DNA from: an uncultured Pelagibacteraceae bacterium
GTDB taxonomy: Bacteria > Pseudomonadota > Alphaproteobacteria > Pelagibacterales > Pelagibacteraceae
Assembly: GCA_902566945.1 (NCBI GenBank)
Contig: CACFKZ010000001.1
Span: forward strand, 62,001-126,000
Direction: 5' to 3'
DNA length: 64,000 nucleotides
Shown: in pieces, positions 41,523 to 51,703 of the stretch
Layout: each line of letters begins with the position of its first letter
Numbering within the stretch: the first letter of the stretch is position 1
Program-made: the position numbers and the translations under genes
Notes under the pieces: generated by a model
What the model was told of the DNA's origin: nothing
Database searches by the model: none
The model's input: the letters and a program-made list of their open reading frames with translations, nothing else

Positions 41523-42719
41523 ATGAAAAAGTCTATAAGCACATTCTTAAAGCACCCTACTAAAGATAATACTAATAGATCTGCAAATCCTCCTGTAACT
41601 AGAGCCTCAACTATTTTATTTAATTCAATACAAGAAATGTATCAACATGAATTGAAAATAAAGAAACATAAAAAAATATCACACTATACTTATGGAAGAT
41701 ATGGAAGCACGACAACAATAGAGCTCGAAAATATTTTAAAAGAATTAGAACAAGCTTATCATGTATTTTTAACTGGAACAGGTTTTGGAGGGATAGCTTT
41801 AGCATTAATGTCTCTCTGCAGACCAGGAGATGAAATTTTAGTTTCTGATAATGTTTATGGTCCTACAAAGGAAATATCACAAGAATTACTCAAAGAGTTT
41901 GATGTAAGTGCAAAATTTTATAATCCAGAATCTTTTGAAGACCTAAAGAATAAAATTTCAAAAAAAACAAAAATGATTTTAGTAGAAAATCCAGGAAGTA
42001 ATACTTTTGAATTTCAAGATTTGTCAAAAATCACTCAGATAGCGAAAAGAAAAAAAATTTTTACTCTATTGGATAATACCTGGGGAACACCACTTTATCT
42101 TAAGCCTTTAAAATTAGGCTTTGATATGTCTTTTTGCTCTGCAACAAAATATTTTTCAGGCCATTCTGATGCTATGGGAGGTTCTTTAGCTGTAAATAAG
42201 AAAGTTTTCAAAAAGATTATGTTTTTTTATAAATTATCTGGTTACAGAATGTCAGCTGATGAGGCTTATTTAATAATTCGAGGTTTAAGAACTCTAGATA
42301 CACGATTAAAGCAACATAGTGAAAATACAAAAGCCGTTATTAACTTTTTGAAAAAACAAAAAAAAATAAAAGAAATTCTTTATCCTCACAATCCTTCTAC
42401 TAAAAATTATAAACTATGGAAAAAATATTATTCTGGTGCAACTGGTTTGCTTTCAATCGTTATAAAAAGCAAAAAAAAATCTTCAGTGATAAAATTTGTT
42501 AATTCTTTAGAATTATTTGGCATAGGATACAGTTGGGGAGGTTTTGAAAGTTTAGCCATACTTCAAGAATTAAAAAATGATAAAAAAGATGAATATTTAA
42601 AAGGACGTCAATTTTATCGATTTAATAAAGATGAATTTATAGTAAGACTGCATATTGGTTTAGAAGATCCGAAAGACTTAATTAATGATCTAAAAAAGAG
42701 TTTAAAAAGAATAAAGTAA
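41523..42719 (+). CDS. metC: Cystathionine beta-lyase (Cys/Met metabolism PLP enzyme)
   Basis: YGRYGSTTTIELENIL; DNTWGTPLYLKPLKLGFDMSFCSATKYFSGHSDAMGG. Confidence 0.9.
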   Translation: MKKSISTFLKHPTKDNTNRSANPPVTRASTILFNSIQEMYQHELKIKKHKKISHYTYGRYGSTTTIELENILKELEQAYHVFLTGTGFGGIALALMSLCRPGDEILVSDNVYGPTKEISQELLKEFDVSAKFYNPESFEDLKNKISKKTKMILVENPGSNTFEFQDLSKITQIAKRKKIFTLLDNTWGTPLYLKPLKLGFDMSFCSATKYFSGHSDAMGGSLAVNKKVFKKIMFFYKLSGYRMSADEAYLIIRGLRTLDTRLKQHSENTKAVINFLKKQKKIKEILYPHNPSTKNYKLWKKYYSGATGLLSIVIKSKKKSSVIKFVNSLELFGIGYSWGGFESLAILQELKNDKKDEYLKGRQFYRFNKDEFIVRLHIGLEDPKDLINDLKKSLKRIK

Positions 42720-43942
42720 TGAAAAATTTTTTTCCTAATAAAACCGCATTATACGCTTTAATAGCTGCATGCTTTGTTGTTTGTGCAACTATGGGAGTTA
42801 GACAAACATTTGGTCTTTACTCAAGTGAATTTGAAACAACTGGTGGAACTTCCAATACAGAATTTGGATTAGCGATCGCAGTTCACGCAATCTTTTGGGG
42901 AATATTTACTCCAATTTTTGGAAGAATTTCTGACAGGCTAGGTGGCTATGTTGTTATTGTCCCTGCTTTAATTTTCTACTCGATATCAATGCTATTAATG
43001 GGAAATAATTTTGTTTCAGGAATGTGGTTACAAATTAATTTAGGTTTATTCGTGGGTTTAGGCTTAGCAGGCGCAGCAGGGACTATTCTTACCCCAATGA
43101 TTTCAAAACATTTTCCAAATGAAAACAGAAGTAAAGCAGCAGGTATTGTAACAGCTTGTGGAGGTTTAGGAATGTTTATTTTTCCAATATTAGCAAATAT
43201 TTTTAAAAATATCTCTACTTGGCAAATGTCTTTCATTATTTTTTCAATTATTTTATTTCTTATGTGTATACCTGCGTTTTTTGTTAAACTACCTAAAAAT
43301 CAAGTATCAAACTTTAACATAAATATTGATAATCGAAGCTTAAAAGAAGTTTTAAAGGAGTCATTCGCACATAAAGGATTTAGACTATTAGTTTTAGGTT
43401 TTTTTGTTTGCGGTTTTCAAATTACTTTAATAGCTACTCATGTTCCTAGATATGTTCAAGATAAAGGGCTAGCAGATTGGACAGGAATGGCAATTTTAGC
43501 ATTAATTGGTTTTTTTAATATTATTGGAACTTTAATAATGGGTTATCTAGGAGACAAGTATAGTAAAAAGGTACTTTTAAGTGGTCTTTATTTTTTAAGA
43601 GGGATAACATTAATATTATTTATTTTTTTACCTGCATCAAATTTGTCAGCTGTGTTATTTGGTACGACTTTTGGATTATTATGGCTCGCCACCGTACCAG
43701 CTACTAACGGTATCGTTGCTCAAATTTTTGGAACAAAAAATTTAACTCTTCTTTTTGGTATAGTATTTCTAAATCATCAATTCGGATCATTTCTGGGTGC
43801 ATATCTTGGAGGTTACTTTTATGACCAATTTGGAAGTTTTGATTATGCCTGGTATTTAGCAATAGTTTTATCATTTGTAGCTACAGCACTTCATCTTCCT
43901 ATAGATGAAAAGCCTCTAGCAACTGTGGATAAAACTATCTAA
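42719..43942 (+). CDS. MFS transporter
   Basis: 407 aa, 12-TM pattern, GRISDRLGGY, GYLGDKYSKK. Confidence 0.88.
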   Translation: MKNFFPNKTALYALIAACFVVCATMGVRQTFGLYSSEFETTGGTSNTEFGLAIAVHAIFWGIFTPIFGRISDRLGGYVVIVPALIFYSISMLLMGNNFVSGMWLQINLGLFVGLGLAGAAGTILTPMISKHFPNENRSKAAGIVTACGGLGMFIFPILANIFKNISTWQMSFIIFSIILFLMCIPAFFVKLPKNQVSNFNINIDNRSLKEVLKESFAHKGFRLLVLGFFVCGFQITLIATHVPRYVQDKGLADWTGMAILALIGFFNIIGTLIMGYLGDKYSKKVLLSGLYFLRGITLILFIFLPASNLSAVLFGTTFGLLWLATVPATNGIVAQIFGTKNLTLLFGIVFLNHQFGSFLGAYLGGYFYDQFGSFDYAWYLAIVLSFVATALHLPIDEKPLATVDKTI

Positions 43943-44081
43943 GGTTGTAAAATGAGTCCCTAAGTGAATCAAAAGTGAATCAAAACGTGAACATTTTTTA
44001 TTTACAACTCAAAATTGTGGATAATTTTTTTATTTAATCATTCAAATTTTTTTTATAGGCTTAAAATAACAAAGGAGAAAT

Positions 44082-44750
44082 ATGTTTTCATCAGATTTAG
44101 GAAAAAAGTTAGATAAATATCACTTACTCAAACACCCATTTTATCAAATTTACTGGAATGAGGGTAAATTAAATAGAGAAATTATTAAAGATTATGCTGA
44201 ACAATATTACCAGCACGTTAAAGCGTTTCCAAGATATATAAGTGCAACGCACTCTATTTGTGAAGACATAGAGAAACGGAGAATTCTTCTTGAAAATTTA
44301 CAAGATGAGGAAAACAAAGATGGTGATCACCCGAAACTTTGGAAAAATTTTGCAAAAGCTTTAGGAGCTGATGATAAAAAAATAGAAAATGCAAAACTTG
44401 ATTGGTTCACTAAGGATATGATAGATAATTTTTTTGCTCAAGCGAGAAAATCTTACGCTGAAGGATTAGCATCATTATATACCTATGAAAGACAAATTCC
44501 TGAAATAGCGGAGACTAAAATCCAAGGTTTAAAAAAATTTTACGGGGTAAATTCAAAAGAAGGACTAGAATTTTTTGAAGCTCATAAATCTGCTGACGTT
44601 ATTCATAGAGCAGAATGTGAAAAACTTTTGGACGGACTTTCTAAAGAAGAACAAAAGAAGGCCGAAAATGCTTCATTGTTAACTGCTAGATATCTATGGA
44701 ATTTCTTAAGCGGAATGGTCTCTAAGCACAAATTACAAGAAGCTGCTTAG
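44082..44750 (+). CDS. CADD/PqqC-like haem-oxygenase-fold di-metal oxidase
   Basis: KHPFYQIYW; DEENKDGDHPKLW; YTYERQIPEIA; EAHKSADVIH (HxxxDxxH). Confidence 0.8.
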   Translation: MFSSDLGKKLDKYHLLKHPFYQIYWNEGKLNREIIKDYAEQYYQHVKAFPRYISATHSICEDIEKRRILLENLQDEENKDGDHPKLWKNFAKALGADDKKIENAKLDWFTKDMIDNFFAQARKSYAEGLASLYTYERQIPEIAETKIQGLKKFYGVNSKEGLEFFEAHKSADVIHRAECEKLLDGLSKEEQKKAENASLLTARYLWNFLSGMVSKHKLQEAA

Positions 44751-44804
44751 TATTTAAAGTCAAGATTGACAATTTAGTTCAAGAGGAATACCTATGAGCT
44801 ATAG

Positions 44805-45893
44805 ATGGAAATTTATCTTCCTATAGTTCAAGTTCACATAGATATAATCACAATTTTACTTATAAGTTTCGCAGTCGGAGTTCTTTCAGGCTTATTTGGT
44901 GTTGGCGGAGGTTTTTTAATGACACCATTTTTAATATTTTTAGGAATACCACCAGTTTATGCAGTTCCAAATGAAATAAATAATATTTTAGCAACTTCAG
45001 TATCTGGATCAATGACGCACTGGTTTAAAAATACTTTAGATTATAAAATGGGCTTGATGATAATCATTGGTGGAGTTATGGGAACTATTTTAGGTATAAT
45101 TACATTCACTTTTTTTAAAGAAACTGGGAAGTTGAGTTTAATTATTTCATTATCCTACATGTATCTTCTTGCTATAATCGGTACGTTGATGCTCATTGAA
45201 GGAGCAAAAGAAATTGATAGAGCTAGAAAGAAATTAATTTTAAAACAAAAATTACATACTCATTATTGGATACACGGTTTACCGTTTAAACTAAGATTTC
45301 CAAAGTCAAGACTTTACGAGAGTGCCTTCACGCCAATCTTGCTAGGTGTTATTGTAGGATTTGTTGCAGCATTAATAGGAGTGGGTGGAGCTTTTTTGAT
45401 GGTCCCTGCAATGATTTATTTAATAGGCATGCCAGTAAAATTTATACCTGGAACATCTTTATTTGTCACAGTTTTTATAAGTGCACTAGTAACTATATTA
45501 CACGCATTTAATTATGGTTCTATAGATTTGATTTTAGTGATAATTTTGGTTGTAGGTTCTATTATCGGAGTACAAGTTGGTCAGAAAGTTGGACAATATC
45601 TAGATAGCTCACATTTAAAAACTTTATTTGCAATGTTGCTATGTACAGTCGCTATAGCAATTGCATATGATACATTTTTTTATGAGGGTGTAAGGCAATT
45701 AAAAGATACTGAAATAGTTAACTTAGAGAACCTTAATTTTTTTTCTCAATTTATCTCAAAATTATCTGACAATAATCCACTTCTTTATGGATCAATGGCA
45801 ATACTTTTAGCCATTTTATTAGGGATAATAGGTGCAAGTGGTAGACAATTATTAAGTAGATATAAACACTTCTTCTTAATTAAAAAAAATTAA
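44805..45893 (+). CDS. TauE/SafE family sulfite exporter-like permease
   Basis: GVLSGLFGVGGGFLMTPFLIFLGIPPVYAV; GFVAALIGVGGAFLMVPAMIYL. Confidence 0.9.
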   Translation: MEIYLPIVQVHIDIITILLISFAVGVLSGLFGVGGGFLMTPFLIFLGIPPVYAVPNEINNILATSVSGSMTHWFKNTLDYKMGLMIIIGGVMGTILGIITFTFFKETGKLSLIISLSYMYLLAIIGTLMLIEGAKEIDRARKKLILKQKLHTHYWIHGLPFKLRFPKSRLYESAFTPILLGVIVGFVAALIGVGGAFLMVPAMIYLIGMPVKFIPGTSLFVTVFISALVTILHAFNYGSIDLILVIILVVGSIIGVQVGQKVGQYLDSSHLKTLFAMLLCTVAIAIAYDTFFYEGVRQLKDTEIVNLENLNFFSQFISKLSDNNPLLYGSMAILLAILLGIIGASGRQLLSRYKHFFLIKKN

Positions 45894-46645
45894 ATTAAAA
45901 CTCTTATTAATCCAAATATTGAGACTAAAATTAAAAAGTAAAGCACATACTTTTTATAATTTTCTTTCGAGCTTTCAGTAAATAATTTTGTACCTAAAAA
46001 TACTCCAATTGGAACAATAAAAAACAAAGGCAAAGTTCTTAATATCACTTTGTAATTTAAAATATTTTCAAAGTATGCCAATAATAATGCATAAAAATCT
46101 GTAAAGAAAAATAAAGCCGCTAACGAAGCTCTTATAACAGCGGGCTCAGCAGCTATGATTAAAAAATAAAGAGCAATAGGTAAACCAGCTAGTGTTCCAA
46201 ACCCATTAACAGTTCCAGCCACACCACCAACAAAAAATTTAGAAAAATTGTGATTAAGATTTTTATTTTTATAACCTTTTAGCAGTAAAAAAGCAAAAAT
46301 TAGAACTGTTAAAGATATTATTAAATGAGTAATATTTGGGTCTAGGATTGATAACAAACGTACCCCTAAAGGTGTTCCTACTAGAACACCTAAAAGTAAG
46401 TATAATACAAACTTCCAATTAATTTTTTTCCAAATACTTGGTATCATAAAAAAACTGGCGATAATTTCTAATAAGAGAATAATAGGAACTATTTCTTTTG
46501 GAGGTAAAATAAAAGACAATAAAGAAACACTAGATGCAGAAAAACCAAACCCGCTAAAACCTCTAACAAAAGAGGCTAATAGTATGACACCACAAAAAAA
46601 TATAAAATCTATAAGTTCTAAATCTATTAACTCTAGAAATTCCAT
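45890..46645 (-). CDS. TauE/SafE family permease
   Basis: ASFVRGFSGFGFSASSVSLLSFILPPKEIVPI. Confidence 0.88.
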   Translation of the reverse strand: MEFLELIDLELIDFIFFCGVILLASFVRGFSGFGFSASSVSLLSFILPPKEIVPIILLLEIIASFFMIPSIWKKINWKFVLYLLLGVLVGTPLGVRLLSILDPNITHLIISLTVLIFAFLLLKGYKNKNLNHNFSKFFVGGVAGTVNGFGTLAGLPIALYFLIIAAEPAVIRASLAALFFFTDFYALLLAYFENILNYKVILRTLPLFFIVPIGVFLGTKLFTESSKENYKKYVLYFLILVSIFGLIRVLI

Positions 46646-46730
46646 AATAATTAACCTTAATTTAATTCTACTTTACATAAAACTAATTTAAATGATATGA
46701 AGAATTAGACATTAGTAATAATGAAAATTT

Positions 46731-47111
46731 ATGCACAAAAAATCATCAAATAGAAGTTTTGGGATATTATTTTTTTTAGTTTTTTTAGGTTTTGGTTTAT
46801 GGCCACTTACAAAAGAAATGAGTCCAAATGTTTATTTAATTATAATTTCTGTAATTTTTCTAACTTTAGGTTTATTAAACTCTAAACTGCTATCTCCATT
46901 AAATGAAATTTGGATAAAATTTGGAGAAATATTAGGAAGGATAATTGCACCTTTGATTATGGCCTTGGTTTATTTTTTGATCTTAACACCTATCAGTTTG
47001 CTAGTAAGAGCTTTTGGAAAAGACTTATTAGGTTTAAAATATTTGAAACAGCAAAATTCTTATTGGATAAAAAGAAAAAAAGAGATAGGTACAATGGACA
47101 AACAGTTTTAA
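46731..47111 (+). CDS. SxtJ-like membrane protein
   Basis: FGILFFLVFLGFGLWPL...; immediately upstream of DUF5989 and carbamoyltransferase. Confidence 0.75.
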   Translation: MHKKSSNRSFGILFFLVFLGFGLWPLTKEMSPNVYLIIISVIFLTLGLLNSKLLSPLNEIWIKFGEILGRIIAPLIMALVYFLILTPISLLVRAFGKDLLGLKYLKQQNSYWIKRKKEIGTMDKQF

Positions 47112-47264
47112 ATGATTGAATTTATAAAAGAATTTTGGGAGTTTTTACGAATAAGAAAAAAATATTGGTTATTGCCAATTATTATTGTGCTAGCTTTATT
47201 TGGCGTTCTTATAGTTTTAAGCCAAGGCTCAGCAGTAGCACCATTTATTTATACAATTTTTTAA
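47112..47264 (+). CDS. DUF5989 small membrane protein (50 aa)
   Basis: Read from sequence: MIEFIKEFWEFLRIRKKYWLLPIIIVLALFGVLIVLSQGSAVAPFIYTIF*. Confidence 0.88.
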   Translation: MIEFIKEFWEFLRIRKKYWLLPIIIVLALFGVLIVLSQGSAVAPFIYTIF

Positions 47265-49100
47265 GTGATATCAATTTTAGGTATATCAGCGTTTTATCAC
47301 GATAGCGCAGCAGCATTATTAAAAAATGGCGAAATCGTTGCAGCTGCTCAAGAAGAAAGATTTTCAAGAAAGAAACATGATGCCCGGTATCCCTATAATG
47401 CAGTAAAATATGTTTTAAAAGAAGGAAATGTAAATCTTAGTGAAGTAGATCATATTGTTTTTTTTGAAAAACCTTTTTTAAAGTTTGAAAGACTTTTAGA
47501 AACCTACATGGCATTTGCACCAAGGGGTTTCAAATCTTTTAGTTTATCGATGCCAATTTGGCTGAGAGAAAAACTATTCCAAAAAAAATTCTTATTTGAC
47601 AACCTTAAACAGCACGATGAAAAATTTCAGGATATAAATAAAATAAAATTTTCTGAGCATCATTATAGTCACGCTGGTAGTGCATTTTATCCTTCACCAT
47701 TCAAAGAAGCTGTGATTTTAACTTTAGATGGTGTAGGTGAGTGGGCGACAACCACCGTTGCGATAGGACAAGATAATAAATTAAAAATGTTAAAAGAAAT
47801 ACATTTTCCACATTCACTAGGTCTGCTTTATTCAGCATTTACGTATTATACTGGATTTAAAGTTAATAGTGGTGAGTATAAAGTTATGGGTTTAGCTCCT
47901 TACGGAAAACCAAAGTATAAAGATCTTATCATAAATGAGTTAATAGATTTAAAAAATGATGGTTCATTCAAATTAAATATGAAATATTTTAATTACGCTA
48001 CAGGTCTAACGATGACAAATAGTAAATTTTCAAGTCTTTTTGGTCATCCAGTTAGAGATCCTAAAAAAGATTTATTAACTGATTTTCACATGGACATTGC
48101 AGCTTCAATTCAAGCTGTAACCGAGGAAGTAATTTTAAGATTAACTAAAGATATTTCTAAAGAGTACAAAATAAAAAATTTATGTTTAGCAGGTGGTGTA
48201 GCTTTAAATTGTGTAGCTAATGGAAAAATATTAAATGAAAAACATTTTGAAAATATTTGGATCCAGCCAGCAGCTGGTGACGCCGGCGGTTCTTTGGGAG
48301 CAGCTTTAGCTTACTGGCATCAAGAGCTTAAAAAACCTAGAACTGATCTTAAAGATAAAATGAAAGGAGCCTATTTAGGACCAAAATATAGCGATGATTT
48401 AATAAAAAAAAAATTAGATTTTTTAAAAGCTAAATATATAAAAAAATCACCTGATGAGACTTCATTATTAGTAGCAAAAGAGCTCTCGAATAATAAGACA
48501 GTTGGTTGGTTTCAAGGAAGAATGGAGTTCGGGCCCAGAGCTCTTGGTGGACGCTCGATTTTAGCAGACCCAAGATCAGAAAAGATGCAAAAAGAGCTAA
48601 ATTTAAAAGTGAAATTTAGGGAAAGCTTCCGACCCTTTGCACCCTCGGTATTAAGAGAGGATGTAAGCAGTTGGTTCGAAATAGATTATGATAGTCCATA
48701 TATGCTTTTAGTAGCAGAAGTAAAAAAAGATATACAAGTAAGCATGTCTGAAAAAGACGAAAAATTATTTGGTATTGAAAAGTTAAATGTTAAACGGTCT
48801 TCAATACCTGCAGTAACCCATGTAGATTATTCTGCTAGAATTCAAACTGTACATAAAGATACTAATCAAAAATATTACAATCTAATTAATCAATTTAAGA
48901 AAATTACTAATTGCCCAGTCATAGTGAATACTTCTTTCAATGTTCGAGGAGAACCAATAGTTTGTTCAATAGAAGACGCTTTTAATTGTTTCATGGGAAC
49001 TAATTTAGATTTGCTGGTTATTGAGGATTTTATACTTTTTAAAGACGAACAAGATAAATCTCTCTTAAAAGACTATAAAAATAAATTTGAACTTGATTAG
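47265..49100 (+). CDS. Carbamoyltransferase (NodU/CmcH family), GTG start
   Basis: ILGISAFYHDSAAALLKNGEIVAAAQEERFSRKKHD; WFQGRMEFGPRALGGRSILADPR; TSFNVRGEPIVCS. Confidence 0.96.
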   Translation: MISILGISAFYHDSAAALLKNGEIVAAAQEERFSRKKHDARYPYNAVKYVLKEGNVNLSEVDHIVFFEKPFLKFERLLETYMAFAPRGFKSFSLSMPIWLREKLFQKKFLFDNLKQHDEKFQDINKIKFSEHHYSHAGSAFYPSPFKEAVILTLDGVGEWATTTVAIGQDNKLKMLKEIHFPHSLGLLYSAFTYYTGFKVNSGEYKVMGLAPYGKPKYKDLIINELIDLKNDGSFKLNMKYFNYATGLTMTNSKFSSLFGHPVRDPKKDLLTDFHMDIAASIQAVTEEVILRLTKDISKEYKIKNLCLAGGVALNCVANGKILNEKHFENIWIQPAAGDAGGSLGAALAYWHQELKKPRTDLKDKMKGAYLGPKYSDDLIKKKLDFLKAKYIKKSPDETSLLVAKELSNNKTVGWFQGRMEFGPRALGGRSILADPRSEKMQKELNLKVKFRESFRPFAPSVLREDVSSWFEIDYDSPYMLLVAEVKKDIQVSMSEKDEKLFGIEKLNVKRSSIPAVTHVDYSARIQTVHKDTNQKYYNLINQFKKITNCPVIVNTSFNVRGEPIVCSIEDAFNCFMGTNLDLLVIEDFILFKDEQDKSLLKDYKNKFELD

Positions 49101-49101
49101 T

Positions 49102-49890
49102 TTAATTTAAAATTGTTGCTGGATCTAATTTGATCTCAAACCAATTTAAACGAATATCTAAATGTGGACCAGTCGCTCTTCCACTTTGACCTAGCGTGCC
49201 AACTATTTCTCCCTTTTTTACTTTTTGACCTTTTTTAACATTTATATCTTTCATATGCATGTACAGCGTACTAATTCCGTGACCATGATCAAAAATAATT
49301 GTTCCACCTGTGAAATACATGTCATTTTCTACTAAAGTGACTACTCCATCCATCATCGATTTTACTGGCGTTCCTTCTGGAGCATGAAAGTCTATTCCAT
49401 AATGGGGTCTTCTCGGTTTACCATTTAAAACTCTTTGGCTGCCATAAACACCTGTTATAATATATTTATCAATAGGATAGATAAATTTATCTTTAAAGAA
49501 AACTAACTTACTATCTATCGCCCTCGCTTTTCCAATTAAAATATTATCTTTTTTAATTCTCTCATAAACTTCTGGTGGAGGTGTTACCTGTTTAGGCGGA
49601 AGACCATCAATTCTTTGTATTTTATATTTTCTTTTAAAAACCTTTTTTTCAATTAATTTAGTTTCTCTCTTATTTATTATTTTAATTAAGACATTCTTTT
49701 TTCTGTCTCTATCTAAACCAAAAGCAAAATAACCATCATTCGAAACTCTTACTTTTCTATCGTCAATAAAGACTTTTGAATTTGGATCTGTTTTTCCTAA
49801 GATAAAAGAGCCTTGTTTAAAATTTCCGAAAAATTCAGCCGCATGGGAAATATTAAATATTAACAAAAAAAATGTTATAAATTTAATCAT
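49102..49890 (-). CDS. M23 family metallopeptidase
   Basis: RRPHYGIDFHAPEGTPVKSMMDGVVTLV...GHGISTLYMHM...GRATGPHLDIRL. Confidence 0.92.
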   Translation of the reverse strand: MIKFITFFLLIFNISHAAEFFGNFKQGSFILGKTDPNSKVFIDDRKVRVSNDGYFAFGLDRDRKKNVLIKIINKRETKLIEKKVFKRKYKIQRIDGLPPKQVTPPPEVYERIKKDNILIGKARAIDSKLVFFKDKFIYPIDKYIITGVYGSQRVLNGKPRRPHYGIDFHAPEGTPVKSMMDGVVTLVENDMYFTGGTIIFDHGHGISTLYMHMKDINVKKGQKVKKGEIVGTLGQSGRATGPHLDIRLNWFEIKLDPATILN

Positions 49891-50459
49891 AATAAAATTT
49901 GTAAATCTTCATATATCAATTGAACAGCTACAAAAAGAATTGCAATTAATCCAACCCAACTAATCCAAGAATATTTTTTAATCAGTTTAGCAGTATAATT
50001 AGCTGCAAAAGCCATTAATAATATTGATAGACCTAAGCCAAAAGCAAGAAGAGCATAATGATTTCCAGCTGCACCAGCTACACCTAAAACGTTGTCTAAA
50101 CTCATTGTAACATCTGCAAGTATTACTGTAAAAATTGCTTTTTTAAGATTTGAGTTGTCAACTTCGATATTTTTTTCTTCAATTTTATTCTGAATTACGT
50201 CTCTGTAAAGTTTGTAGCAAATATAGAGTAATAAAATTCCACCAATTAATCTTAAACCGGAGATTTGTAATAAATAAGCTGTAATAAAAGTAAAAAGTAT
50301 TCTCAAAACAACCGCTCCACCAATGCCCCAGAAAATTATTTTTTTTCTATTTGAGTCTTCGAATTTTGATGCAACCATCCCAATAATAATTGCATTATCT
50401 CCTGCTAAGACTAAGTCAATAAGTATGATTTCTATCAATATAATTAGTTGCTCTGTCAT
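49887..50459 (-). CDS. TerC family membrane protein
   Basis: IDLVLAGDNAIIIGMVAS; LADVTMSLDNVLGVAGAA. Confidence 0.87.
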   Translation of the reverse strand: MTEQLIILIEIILIDLVLAGDNAIIIGMVASKFEDSNRKKIIFWGIGGAVVLRILFTFITAYLLQISGLRLIGGILLLYICYKLYRDVIQNKIEEKNIEVDNSNLKKAIFTVILADVTMSLDNVLGVAGAAGNHYALLAFGLGLSILLMAFAANYTAKLIKKYSWISWVGLIAILFVAVQLIYEDLQILL

Positions 50460-50481
50460 AATGAAATTTATATTCTATTAA

Positions 50482-51243
50482 TTGATGAACTATAAAAATA
50501 TTAAAGTAGAAAAGCGAGAAAATTACGCAATTATCAAAATTGCTAACAATAAAAATAATAGTTTAGATCAAAAAACCCTTAATGAGATTGGTGATGCAAC
50601 CAAAAAATTGAATGAATTAAAAGAAATTAAATGTATTGGTTTAATTGGAGGTCCAAAGTTTTTTTCGCCTGGTGCTGATATCAAAGAGTTAGAAAAACTA
50701 GACTCCAGAAAAGCTAAAAAAGAAAAACTCTTTTCTAAAGTTGATGATTTACAAAAAATCGATATACCTATTATTTCTTTTGTCGAGGGGTATGCTTTAG
50801 GAGGTGGTTTTGAGCTGGCTCTTTCAAGTGATTTAATAATTTCGAGCTCTGAAGCAAAATTTGGTCTACCTGAAATCAATTTAGGATTAATTCCAGGTAT
50901 TGGCGGTACACAAAAAACAAAAAGATTTACTTCAAATCAAAATATAAAATATTTAGCGATGTCAGGAGAAATTATTGATGCTGAAACTGCAATGAAATAT
51001 GGGATTGTTTCGCAAATTATTCCTAAAGAAAATTTTAAAGAATTTACTTTAAACTTTTTAAATAAAATTTCATCAAAGCCAAAAAAGTCACTTCAAATTA
51101 TTAAAAATTTAGTTGACTCAGAAGACAATTTAAAAAAATCACTTAAAAAAGAAAGACAAGAGTTTTACAAATTGCTTGATAGTGAAAATAAAAAAATTGG
51201 AATAAAAAGTTTTCTTAATAAAACAAAGCCTAATTGGAAATAA
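50482..51243 (+). CDS. Enoyl-CoA hydratase/isomerase family
   Basis: FFSPGADIKEL; EGYALGGGFELALSSDLIISSSEAKFGLPEINLGLIPGIGGTQ. Confidence 0.92.
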   Translation: MMNYKNIKVEKRENYAIIKIANNKNNSLDQKTLNEIGDATKKLNELKEIKCIGLIGGPKFFSPGADIKELEKLDSRKAKKEKLFSKVDDLQKIDIPIISFVEGYALGGGFELALSSDLIISSSEAKFGLPEINLGLIPGIGGTQKTKRFTSNQNIKYLAMSGEIIDAETAMKYGIVSQIIPKENFKEFTLNFLNKISSKPKKSLQIIKNLVDSEDNLKKSLKKERQEFYKLLDSENKKIGIKSFLNKTKPNWK

Positions 51244-51328
51244 ATCATCTTCAAGTTGTAGACAATTTGCATACCTGTAATTAAATTTTAACATAGTTAA
51301 TCTAAGGTTAATTTAAATAAACTTAATT

Positions 51329-51700
51329 ATGAAAAAAATTATTTTAATTATATCTTTTCTTATTTTCACTTCTGCAAACGCAGGAATGAGTGATAAAGAT
51401 AAATCAAAAGCTTGGGATTGCGTCGGGATTTACATGGCTAATTACTTTCTGCCATCAGGAGAAAAATTTGAGTATGGTATGAAAGAAAAATCTATATCAA
51501 CTGTAAAGGTTTTAAAAACATACGCACTTGAAATAGGTATACCAGAAAAAGAATGGGACGCAGGAGTTAACAAGGCAGTAGATAAGCATTACGGTTCAAA
51601 ATATGATGAGACCAAAACTGAGAAGTGCCATTCTTTTGTTGAAGCTTTGGTTCCTAATGGAGCTGAAAGAGTAAAAAAAGTAGTACAAACATTATATTAA
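51329..51700 (+). CDS. Secreted hypothetical protein
   Basis: Signal peptide; no recognised family. Confidence 0.6.
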   Translation: MKKIILIISFLIFTSANAGMSDKDKSKAWDCVGIYMANYFLPSGEKFEYGMKEKSISTVKVLKTYALEIGIPEKEWDAGVNKAVDKHYGSKYDETKTEKCHSFVEALVPNGAERVKKVVQTLY

Positions 51701-51703
51701 ATA

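Noticed and set aside
7107-50459. Two TerC genes (7107-7724 and 49887-50459) as evidence of a tellurite resistance system
   Set aside because: TerC-family membrane proteins are common solitary genes; no other ter genes are present.
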